Shown here: piece by piece, positions 5,614 through 11,495 of the stretch
How the letters are laid out: the number at the start of each line of letters is the position of its first letter
Position numbering within the stretch: position 1 is the stretch's first letter
Assembly (NCBI GenBank): GCA_024278415.1
Contig: JAJRTI010000969.1
Location: 1 to 11,495, forward strand
DNA: 11,495 nucleotides
Direction of reading: 5' to 3'
From: Planctomycetota bacterium
GTDB lineage: Bacteria; Planctomycetota; Brocadiia; JAJRTI01
Translations under genes and position numbers: made by a program
Notes under the pieces: generated by a model
Told to the model about the DNA's origin: nothing
Seen by the model: the letters and a program-made list of their open reading frames with translations, nothing else
The model's database searches: none

Positions 5614-8600
5614 ATGATGCAGTGCCTGACCACCAAACGTCTGGCCATTGCCCTATCGGCCCTTGTCTCCCTCGCGGCGCAAGTTGGCTTGTCGGCAGCG
5701 GCTTCAGCCAAGTCGCCCGCGTACCTCGTGCTCATGCACAAGGCGGTCAATGGCCCGCCCAAGGACGACGCGCGCATGCGGCATTTCTGCCTGCCGGATC
5801 ACAAGCTGCTTGCGCGGCTCAAGAAGCTTGGCTTCGAGGTGGGAGTCGCTCCATATGCGTCAGGCCTCACGATGGACTACCTCCAGCAGTTCAACGTGAT
5901 CGTCATGCTCCATCCGTTGCTGGTCGACCAGTTCCCCGGCTTGGAGGCCATGGGGCGAGCGAAGCAGAAGCTCGTGCTCGACTACGTGAAGGCCGGAGGC
6001 GGCCTCCTCGTGATGCGCGCGACGGGATGGCAGTTCGGCAAGGACATCGACGAACTCAATCGGTGGCTCGGGCCGACGGGCGTTGAAATCCTGTCCGAGC
6101 AGGTTGTGGACGAGGAGAACTCGGTCACGCTTGACTCGAACTACAAACTGTCGTGGACCGATAACATCGCCAAGCACCCGGTAACTGAGGGCGTGCGCGG
6201 GTTGTTCTACACGACGTACTACCACATGTACTCGGACTCCATGTCGCCGTTGCGCGTGAGCCAGGACTGGACCGTGCTCGTGCGCGGCAAGAAGACGGCC
6301 AAGTCGCTGAACACGGTCAAGGGACAGAAGCAGAAGACGCCGGGCCCGGGCACGTACGCGTCCGAGCCGCCGCTGCTCGCGGTGCGGGACTACGGCAAGG
6401 GCCGCATCGCGGTGTGGCCCATCAACGCGACGTGCGTGTGGCAAGACGGGTACCACGTGCTCTGGGGACGGGGGCTGACGATGGAGGGTAAGGCCGGCGA
6501 GATGCACGGCGACGCGGCTCGGCTGATTGAGAACCTGATGACGTACCTCGCGGAGCCTTCGCGTGGAACGTTTGGCGGGTACAAGCCTGCGCCGCCCGCG
6601 TCCCAGAAGGCCGAAGTCGGATTCAGGCGCATCAACTGGGACAAGGCGCGGATCTCGGGCGCTTATATGGCGAAGCGTTTCAAAGGGCTCATCGGCGCGA
6701 AGTCGTCGCTGTCGTCCGGCCAGGCCAAGCCGGAGGAGATGATCCGCGCCGCGCAGGACGCAGGCTACGATTTCATTGGCTTCGCGGACGACTTGGACAA
6801 GCTGACGCAGCAAGAGTTCGAGCAACTCGCCGCGGTCTGCAAACAAGAGAGCACGGACACGTTCAAGGCCTACCCGGGCTTCCAGTACCTCGACGAGTCT
6901 GGCAATTCGTGGGTCACCTTCAGCGATCGCTTGCGCTGGCCGGAAAAGGGCTGGTGGAGCACGAAGCACAAGGGCCGCATCGCGATCAACAACCCGTTGT
7001 CCCGCGGCTGCCAATGGCCGCCGGTGATCCTCATCAACGCGCACGGCAACCCGGAGAAGCCGTGGTTCCAAGGCAACTTCAAGGTCATTGCGCTCTACAC
7101 GTACGACGGCGGCAAGCTCGTGGACGACTCGGTCGACTATTACGGCGAGCTTCAGCGGATGCGGTACCAGCTTGCGCCGGTCGCGGTGCACCTGGTGCGC
7201 TCGCCAGCCGAAGTGAAGGCCGCGGCCAGGAATGGAGCCCAGACGTTCGTGCGCTGGCCCGATAGCGACGTCGTTGCGGCGCTCAGCGGCCACATCGGAC
7301 GGTACAAGGACCGCTACGTGTTCGTGCGTTCCTCGTCGGTGTCCGCGGGGCCGGTGATCGAGGACACGCGCATCTTGAACTTTGGCACGAGCGACTTGGC
7401 CATGCCGGGGAACGACCGCTGGCGCCTGCACGTGCGCGTCACGTCGCCTGAAGGCTTGCGCGAGGTGGAGATCCTCAATGGCGACGCCGGCGCGCCTTGG
7501 CGACGGTTCCTGCCTGAGGGCGCCAAGGTGTTCGACACCAGCATCGACCACTTCCATGACCAGCAATACAGCCTCTACGTGCGCGCGACGGATGCCAACG
7601 GCAAGCAGGCCATCGGTTGGACCGCGTGGACGTCCGTGCAGGAGAATTCGTTCCCGCGCTGCTCGGACAACATCAACACCATGCCCCGCGGCAAGTGGTG
7701 GGGCCAGCCCAAGCAGATGGCGAACGTGCGCGGCATCGAGAACTACCTCTGCGTGCGCAACTTCAGTTACATGGGCATGCCCACCTGGGCCGGCGTGGCG
7801 GAGAGTGCGCGGCCAGCGGTCAAGTATTCCCCGAAGCTGGTGTGCCGGTTCGGCACGATCGTCGACTGCGTCATGGAGGAACACTACCCCCGGACCGCGT
7901 CGGGCAACCCGGATCGGACCGATTGCCCGGAACTGGCCGTGCCCAACGAGTTCATTGCCGGCAAAGCGCGGCACACGCTCTTCACTCCCTGGCAAGACGG
8001 CCCGCTCGTGCAACTCGTCGACGGCGACTTCACGGCTTTGCAGGACATGAAGCTGCGCCGCGCCCAGGTTTGCCAGTTCCAAGGCCGGCAGGGTGCGGAC
8101 GCGTTCTGCGGCACACCCAAGGGCGGCCCGATCATGGCCGGCAAGTTCACCCGCAAACGGGGCAGCTATGCCGCTTGGATGCCGGACGGCGGGTTCGCGG
8201 CGCTGTATCCCCAGGCCTTCCGCGGCTCCGTCGGCTTTGTCGCGCTCCAAGAAGGCCTTCGGTTTTTCGCGTTCGACGGCGGCCGCGGGTACTACAACCT
8301 CCGCGGTTGGCTTGGCGACGACAACCGCGCGTTGAAGGCTGGCGACAAGCTCCAATACCGCTACCTCGGCATCGTGAGCCCCCTCGATCCTTGGCCAGAC
8401 ATCCGGTTCGTGACCGACGTGATCGAGACACTCGGCATCAACGGCAAAACGGCCTACACCGTCAAGCCGCGCATTGGCGCGGTGCTCGGCACGCGCTACA
8501 CGCTCAAGCTGAAGGCCGAGGGCTACGGGTTCGCCGGCCGCATCACGCAGGCTCGGCTGCCGCTGCACCTGCCGACGCTTGTGGCCGGCTTGAACCCGCG

Positions 8601-9009
8601 ATGGCACGCCGGCATCTGGTACAAGGGCCGAACTGCGCTGACCGTTGCGGAATGGGTCGTGAACGACATGAACCAGCGCTTTGCAGTGCGCAAGCGGCGC
8701 AACGTGGTGAATGAGATCCAGAGCTTCCCAGTCATGGACGACGGCACGGGCTTCCTTCAGGTCGACACGTCGATTCTCGACAAGGAGGTGTTCATCGGCA
8801 ACCTACTGGTGTGCGACAATCCCCAAGTGTGGCTGACACTTGTCGACCGGCGGCCGGGCAAAGCGGCATTTGTCGCGCACAACCCTGCCGATGATCCGAT
8901 CACGTGCACCGTCCGCCCAGCCCCAGGGTTCACGTTGCTGGGCCGCTTCAGCCGCAAGGTCGAGCTGCCTGCGGGGGCATCGGTGCGCGTCGCGATAGGC
9001 AAGCCTTGA
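5614..9009 (+). CDS. Large exported protein: GATase-like domain plus degenerate PHP-like domain
   Basis: An 1131-residue exported protein that I cannot assign to a characterised enzyme. Residues 1-32 form a signal peptide (basic KR, hydrophobic core, AAASA). Residues about 35-315 look like a class I glutamine-amidotransferase/ThuA-like fold: a YLVLMHK strand, NVIVMLHPLL at 94-103, YVKAGGGLLVMRATG at 124-138 and a YGKGRIAVWPI strand at 260-270. No catalytic cysteine is seen at the usual elbow. Residues about 355-435 follow a PHP-domain (CehA/McbA-like) layout: SLSSG, then KPEEMIRAAQDAGYDFIGF, LTQQEFEQLAAVCKQ and PGFQY. However, the metal-binding HxHT motif is replaced by GAKSS (361-365) and the TDH motif by ADD (391-393), so metal hydrolysis is unlikely. 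The remaining approximately 550 residues are beta-rich and unrecognised. Codon use matches the neighbours and the frame is intact. The role is probably extracytoplasmic, perhaps glycan-related from context only. Confidence 0.85.
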   Translation: MMQCLTTKRLAIALSALVSLAAQVGLSAAASAKSPAYLVLMHKAVNGPPKDDARMRHFCLPDHKLLARLKKLGFEVGVAPYASGLTMDYLQQFNVIVMLHPLLVDQFPGLEAMGRAKQKLVLDYVKAGGGLLVMRATGWQFGKDIDELNRWLGPTGVEILSEQVVDEENSVTLDSNYKLSWTDNIAKHPVTEGVRGLFYTTYYHMYSDSMSPLRVSQDWTVLVRGKKTAKSLNTVKGQKQKTPGPGTYASEPPLLAVRDYGKGRIAVWPINATCVWQDGYHVLWGRGLTMEGKAGEMHGDAARLIENLMTYLAEPSRGTFGGYKPAPPASQKAEVGFRRINWDKARISGAYMAKRFKGLIGAKSSLSSGQAKPEEMIRAAQDAGYDFIGFADDLDKLTQQEFEQLAAVCKQESTDTFKAYPGFQYLDESGNSWVTFSDRLRWPEKGWWSTKHKGRIAINNPLSRGCQWPPVILINAHGNPEKPWFQGNFKVIALYTYDGGKLVDDSVDYYGELQRMRYQLAPVAVHLVRSPAEVKAAARNGAQTFVRWPDSDVVAALSGHIGRYKDRYVFVRSSSVSAGPVIEDTRILNFGTSDLAMPGNDRWRLHVRVTSPEGLREVEILNGDAGAPWRRFLPEGAKVFDTSIDHFHDQQYSLYVRATDANGKQAIGWTAWTSVQENSFPRCSDNINTMPRGKWWGQPKQMANVRGIENYLCVRNFSYMGMPTWAGVAESARPAVKYSPKLVCRFGTIVDCVMEEHYPRTASGNPDRTDCPELAVPNEFIAGKARHTLFTPWQDGPLVQLVDGDFTALQDMKLRRAQVCQFQGRQGADAFCGTPKGGPIMAGKFTRKRGSYAAWMPDGGFAALYPQAFRGSVGFVALQEGLRFFAFDGGRGYYNLRGWLGDDNRALKAGDKLQYRYLGIVSPLDPWPDIRFVTDVIETLGINGKTAYTVKPRIGAVLGTRYTLKLKAEGYGFAGRITQARLPLHLPTLVAGLNPRWHAGIWYKGRTALTVAEWVVNDMNQRFAVRKRRNVVNEIQSFPVMDDGTGFLQVDTSILDKEVFIGNLLVCDNPQVWLTLVDRRPGKAAFVAHNPADDPITCTVRPAPGFTLLGRFSRKVELPAGASVRVAIGKP

Positions 9010-9011
9010 TT

Positions 9012-9103
9012 TCACGATTGGTCGTGAGCGGACGCGGCACCCGCAGCCGCGAGGCCGCGGCCGCCTGGCGAGTTTCGTATCACCCGCATGCTGGCGCATG
9101 CGG
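9012..9103. repeat. Two small hairpins in the gap before the SGNH gene
   Basis: TCACGA (9012-9017) pairs with TCGTGA (9022-9027) directly after the stop of the large gene. CCGCATG (9084-9090) pairs with CATGCGG (9097-9103) farther on. The first could be a weak terminator; neither has a T-run. Confidence 0.4.
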
Positions 9104-9138
9104 CTACCGGCCCTTCTGTTTCTCCACCACCTATTTCC

Positions 9139-9143
9139 GAGGA
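9139..9143 (+). promoter_or_regulatory. Ribosome binding site deciding the SGNH start
   Basis: GAGGA lies 4 nt before the ATG at 9148. An in-frame ATG at 9088 would add 20 residues of low-complexity sequence, overlaps the hairpin at 9084-9103, and has no ribosome site. The homologous part of the protein begins only after 9148. Confidence 0.6.
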
Positions 9144-9147
9144 TCGA

Positions 9148-9780
9148 ATGTCCGACTTCAAGCTCCAATCCGGCGACAAGGTTCTGTTCATTGGCGATAT
9201 CATCACCGACTGCGGCCGGCGCACGGAAGGCGCCGCGCCCTTTGGCATGGGGTACGTGCGCATGGCCGTGAACCTGATCACAGCCCAGTACCCGGAGCGC
9301 GACATCGAGTTCGTCAACCGCGGTATCGGCGGCAACACCGTGCTCGACCTTGAAGGCCGCTGGCAGGAGGACGCCATCGACGTCGCGCCGACTTGGTTCT
9401 CAGTCATGATCGGGATCAACGACGTGCATCGTTGCTACCGTGGCGATGCGTCTGGGCCGGATCCGGAGACCTTCGACAAGACCTATGACAAGCTCCTCAC
9501 CGAGATGGCCGAGAAGGTGGGGCCCAAGATGGTGCTCTGCGAGCCCTTCTATCTGTGCAGCGACCCCAACCACGACATCAACGTCGCGCTGAAACCGTAC
9601 TTCGCGACCGTGCATCGGCTTGCCGAAAAGTTCGATGCCGTGCTCGTGCCGGTGCACCAGGCATTCCAAGAAACGCTGGCAAAGCGGGCGGACCCGTTCT
9701 GGTCCACGGACAACGTGCACCCCGTGCCGGAAGGCCACGCCTTCATCGCGCTTCAATGGCTCCGCACCATGGGCTGGTAG
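9148..9780 (+). CDS. SGNH/GDSL hydrolase homologue with catalytic Ser replaced by Ile
   Basis: A 210-residue protein of the SGNH/GDSL esterase family with no signal peptide, so probably cytoplasmic. The four family blocks are recognisable: block I VLFIGDIITDCGR (12-24), block II NRGIGGNT with Gly61, block III GIND with Asn91, and block V DNVHP with Asp188 and His191. In active enzymes block I reads GDS and the serine is the nucleophile that attacks ester bonds. Here that position is Ile18, codon ATC at 9199-9201. The oxyanion-hole Gly and Asn and the Asp/His pair are all kept, so only the nucleophile is lost. An AGC serine codon differs from ATC by one base. The fold would suggest a carbohydrate or acyl esterase (several relatives deacetylate sugars), but as written the protein should not hydrolyse esters by the standard mechanism. 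A point mutation, assembly error or a non-enzymatic role are all possible. Confidence 0.9.
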   Translation: MSDFKLQSGDKVLFIGDIITDCGRRTEGAAPFGMGYVRMAVNLITAQYPERDIEFVNRGIGGNTVLDLEGRWQEDAIDVAPTWFSVMIGINDVHRCYRGDASGPDPETFDKTYDKLLTEMAEKVGPKMVLCEPFYLCSDPNHDINVALKPYFATVHRLAEKFDAVLVPVHQAFQETLAKRADPFWSTDNVHPVPEGHAFIALQWLRTMGW

Positions 9781-9809
9781 ACAGCAAGGCCGCGACGAGA
9801 CGGAGACCC

Positions 9810-9825
9810 TCCGCCGTCCGGCGGA
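9810..9825. terminator. GC-rich hairpin downstream of the SGNH gene
   Basis: TCCGCCG (9810-9816) is perfectly complementary to CGGCGGA (9819-9825) with a tight 2-nt loop. It starts 29 bp after the stop at 9778-9780. The position suits a terminator, but no T-tract follows, so the function is uncertain. Confidence 0.35.
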
Positions 9826-9893
9826 CACAAGGGCGCCAAGCCGCACGAAGCAAACTGAATTCTGAATCTTGCCGGCCATGGCTCACGGCTCAT

Positions 9894-9930
9894 CTTTGTG
9901 TCACTTTGTGCCTTGGTGTCCTTGTGGCCT
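9894..9930 (+). repeat. Short imperfect tandem repeat of CTTKGTG units
   Basis: Four degenerate copies of a roughly 8-10 bp unit follow one another: CTTTGTGTCA, CTTTGTGC, CTTGGTGTC and CTTGTGGCCT. Similar GTG-rich strings are common in non-coding DNA of several bacterial groups by my recollection. An open frame across it is not credible. The 9-mer TGTGCCTTG (9907-9915) recurs in inverted orientation at 10696-10704, on the far side of the cyclase gene. Confidence 0.55.
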
Positions 9931-9984
9931 CTGGACTCCTGCTTCACCCACATAAAGCCGCGAGGGCTCGGAAAGCACCCCCCC

Positions 9985-10647
9985 ATGCGCTTCACCATCG
10001 ACCCCACAAAGTTCCGCATCGTCGACCTGTCCTACGAAGTCGTACCCCACGAGGGCGGCGACAGGCCGTTCGTGATCCAGCGCGGCTTCCTCGCGGACCG
10101 CGCGTACAAGTACGACGTGCTCAACACCCACAGCCACGTGGGCACACACGTGGAAACGCCGGCCCACTTCTTCGACGGCGGCAAAGATGTAACAGACTTT
10201 CCCGTCGACGCATTTTGCGGGCGGGCTCTGCTACTTGAAGTCAATGACGCCAAGGCCGGGCAGGCCATCAGCGATGCCACGTGCGAGCAACAGTTTGGTG
10301 AGCGCATTCAAGCCGGCGATATCGTCATCTGCCGAAACAATGACCTCACAAGCGTGCAGTCCGGCGCGCCCAATGATCTGCCCTACCTCACCCCCGAAGC
10401 GGCCCAGTGGTTCGCCCACCACGGCATCAAGATGCTTGGCGTGGACAACTACGTGAGGCTGTCCATCGATATACCGAGCGGACGCGAATTGCACGACATT
10501 CTGATGAGCCGGGACGTCTGCTTCGTCGAATGGCTGGACAACCTCCAAGAGTTGCAGCAGTCAGAGTTCTTCTTCATGGCGCTGCCGTACAAGGTGAAGC
10601 AGATGGACAGCTCTTGGGCTCGAGCGATCGCGATTGAGGAGAGATAG
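9985..10647 (+). CDS. Cyclase family protein, kynurenine-formamidase-like metal hydrolase
   Basis: A 220-residue protein of the cyclase family (PF04199), which includes kynurenine formamidase and other amide or lactone hydrolases. The signature HSHVGTHVETPAHF lies at 49-62, giving the likely metal ligands His51, His55, Glu57 and His61; Glu replaces the more common Asp at 57. GVDN at 152-155, His170 and the FVEWLDNL segment with Glu182 are the usual C-terminal family features, followed by FFFMALPYKV. The protein has no signal peptide and should be cytoplasmic. Substrate cannot be told from sequence: no tryptophan-catabolism genes lie nearby, so kynurenine formamidase is not asserted. The start is ATG 9985, with GGAAAG at 9970-9975 9 nt before it. 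A longer frame from a GTG at 9898 would begin inside the CTTKGTG repeat and is rejected. The gene is 204 bp after the SGNH gene and converges on the repeat-rich minus-strand gene. Confidence 0.88.
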   Translation: MRFTIDPTKFRIVDLSYEVVPHEGGDRPFVIQRGFLADRAYKYDVLNTHSHVGTHVETPAHFFDGGKDVTDFPVDAFCGRALLLEVNDAKAGQAISDATCEQQFGERIQAGDIVICRNNDLTSVQSGAPNDLPYLTPEAAQWFAHHGIKMLGVDNYVRLSIDIPSGRELHDILMSRDVCFVEWLDNLQELQQSEFFFMALPYKVKQMDSSWARAIAIEER

Positions 10648-10958
10648 TCGGCGCGCCGCCCATCGCAGATCGCGCCCACAACTCACACGAAGCCGCAAGG
10701 CACACGAGCGGGTGCTCGGGCTTGTCGCTGCGCCCAGCCACCGAACACCAGCCAGGACAGACAAGTATCCTGGAGACGGGATTGGACCGGCCGCAGCACG
10801 CCACCATCGGTATGTGTGCTGGCCCGCATTTCTCACCCGCCCGGGATAGAACGGTCGGAAAAGTCGCCGTCTAAAAACCTTCCGGCCCAGGCGGACGCGT
10901 GGGTTGAGCAACAACCTGCACGCGTCGAATCGGATGGGCTGGCCCTTCGGGCGAGCAG
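10648..10958. other. Intergenic region between convergent genes
   Basis: No credible gene in 311 bp. Weak palindromes are present: CGAGC/GCTCG (10705-10709 and 10714-10718); GGTCGGAA with TTCCGGCC (10853-10860 and 10880-10887, one G-T wobble, 19-nt loop); and GCCC/GGGC (10942-10945 and 10949-10952) just past the stop of the minus-strand gene. The last two are the best candidates for ending the minus-strand transcript. A degenerate inverted copy of the 9907-9915 motif lies at 10696-10704. Confidence 0.45.
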
Positions 10959-11495
10959 CTACTCCACGGGCTCCCCGCCGGGTGGATCCGGGGCCGGCGG
11001 CTCGTTTCCGCCTTCGTCACCACCGGGAGGTTCCACCACGGGGGGCTCCGCACCGCCGCCACCACCATCACCGCCGCCGCCAGGGGGTTCTTGCGGCGGG
11101 GGTTCGCCGCCGCCAGGCGGGCCAGGTGGTGGAGCTTCGTTATCACCGCCGCCGCCGCCGCCACCACCGGCTGGAGGTTCCACAGGGGGAGGCTCATCGC
11201 CGCCAGGGGGAGGTTCGTCGCCGCCACCACCGCCGCCGGCGGGCGGCCCTTGGGGCGGAGGCTCATCCCCGCCAGGGGGTGGTTCGTCGCCACCACCATC
11301 GCCGCCGCCAGGCGGCCCTTCGGGCGGAGGCTCATCCCCGCCAGGGGGTGGTTCGTCGCCACCACCACCGCCGCCGTCGGGCGGCCCTTCGGGTGGAGGC
11401 TCATCACCGCCAGGCGGAGGTTCGTCGCCACCACCATCGCCGCCGCCGGGCGGCCCTTCGGGCGGAGGCTCATCCCCGCCAGGTGGTGGTTCGTC
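10959..11495 (-). CDS. Gly/Pro/Asp/Glu-rich repetitive protein, C-terminal part (5' end outside window)
   Basis: The minus-strand frame beginning at 11495 stays open for 178 codons to a TAG at 10961-10959. Its 5' end lies beyond the window. The encoded segment is almost wholly Gly, Pro, Asp and Glu. It starts with tandem 23-residue units beginning DEPPPGGDEPPP and ending in a Gly-rich stretch, then passes into irregular Gly/Pro-rich sequence and ends ...DPPGGEPVE. It is acidic, contains no cysteine and almost no bulky hydrophobic residue, and must be disordered. Such tails occur on surface-exposed or stalk-like proteins, but no domain is visible to support a function. A second minus-strand frame is open over the same DNA and encodes an Ala/Arg/Pro-rich product. 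I prefer this one because its repeats have a regular acidic composition and extend to the window edge. The gene converges on the cyclase gene. Confidence 0.6.
   Translation of the reverse strand, partial: DEPPPGGDEPPPEGPPGGGDGGGDEPPPGGDEPPPEGPPDGGGGGGDEPPPGGDEPPPEGPPGGGDGGGDEPPPGGDEPPPQGPPAGGGGGGDEPPPGGDEPPPVEPPAGGGGGGGGDNEAPPPGPPGGGEPPPQEPPGGGGDGGGGGAEPPVVEPPGGDEGGNEPPAPDPPGGEPVE
11212..11495 (-). repeat. 69-bp tandem repeat array inside the Gly/Pro-rich gene
   Basis: GGTTCGTC recurs at 11212, 11281, 11350, 11419 and 11488, each exactly 69 bp apart, giving four full units and the start of a fifth at the window edge. GCGGCCC anchors at 11243, 11312, 11381 and 11450 confirm the same period. 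The period is 23 codons, so copies can be gained or lost without a frameshift. Units differ at scattered positions, mostly third bases and a few Gly/Asp or Glu/Gln changes. The array probably continues past 11495. Confidence 0.85.

Noticed and set aside
5860..8607. A 915-codon open frame on the minus strand opposite the 1131-residue gene.
   Set aside because: The product is rich in Arg, His, Ala and Val with no domain, as expected for the antisense of a high-GC gene. The plus-strand protein has a signal peptide, a ribosome site and recognisable folds.
9898..9984. N-terminal extension of the cyclase protein from a GTG at 9898.
   Set aside because: It begins inside a tandem repeat, lacks a ribosome site, and adds residues with no family resemblance. 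ATG 9985 has GGAAAG 9 nt upstream.
10871..11473. A 200-residue minus-strand frame with Ala/Arg/Val-rich 23-residue repeats.
   Set aside because: It overlaps the Gly/Pro/Asp/Glu-rich frame. The repeat period keeps any frame open, so openness alone is not evidence. The acidic frame runs to the window edge with regular, protein-like repeats. I keep some doubt.
11212..11495. The 69-bp array as a CRISPR array.
   Set aside because: The units are similar along their whole length with no variable spacers, and the period matches 23 codons in an open frame.

Overview
The window is GC-rich bacterial DNA with long intergenic gaps, tandem palindromes in the first intergenic region, several secreted or cell-envelope type proteins, a GH117-like sugar hydrolase and a very Gly/Pro-rich repetitive protein. 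This combination suggests a Planctomycetota, Lentisphaerota, Hydrogenedentota or similar polysaccharide-degrading lineage. That placement is inference from style; no marker gene is present.

Layout. Positions 1-430 are non-coding and hold five hairpin-forming inverted repeats (36-248) and a possible promoter (345-373). Next comes a GH117-like beta-propeller hydrolase (431-1369, +). It converges on a membrane GT39/ArnT-type glycosyltransferase (1518-3236, -). A short divergent region (3237-3331) with a good sigma70-type promoter leads into a soluble GAF-domain histidine kinase (3332-4540, +). Four more plus-strand genes follow: a small exported carbohydrate-binding-like protein with an inserted module (4616-5278), an 1131-residue exported protein with a GATase-like domain and a degenerate PHP-like domain (5614-9009), an SGNH/GDSL hydrolase homologue whose catalytic serine is replaced by isoleucine (9148-9780), and a cyclase/kynurenine-formamidase family enzyme (9985-10647). 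The right edge holds the C-terminal part of a minus-strand Gly/Pro/Asp/Glu-rich protein (10959 to beyond 11495), built partly of exact-period 69-bp (23-residue) tandem repeats.

How the genes fit together. The propeller hydrolase, the carbohydrate-binding-like lipid-free exported protein, the large exported protein and the SGNH protein fit a general theme of glycan binding and processing, and the GT39-type enzyme fits envelope glycosylation. Gaps of 75-335 bp between the plus-strand genes mean a single operon is not demonstrated. No mobile element, CRISPR array, tRNA or rRNA was seen.

The most unusual points are two enzyme-fold proteins that appear to have lost catalytic residues in adjacent genes (the PHP-like domain and the SGNH protein), a carbohydrate-binding fold interrupted by a small beta-rich insert, the hairpin cluster at the left end, and the 69-bp repeat gene at the right end. 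I see no clearly new multi-gene system.
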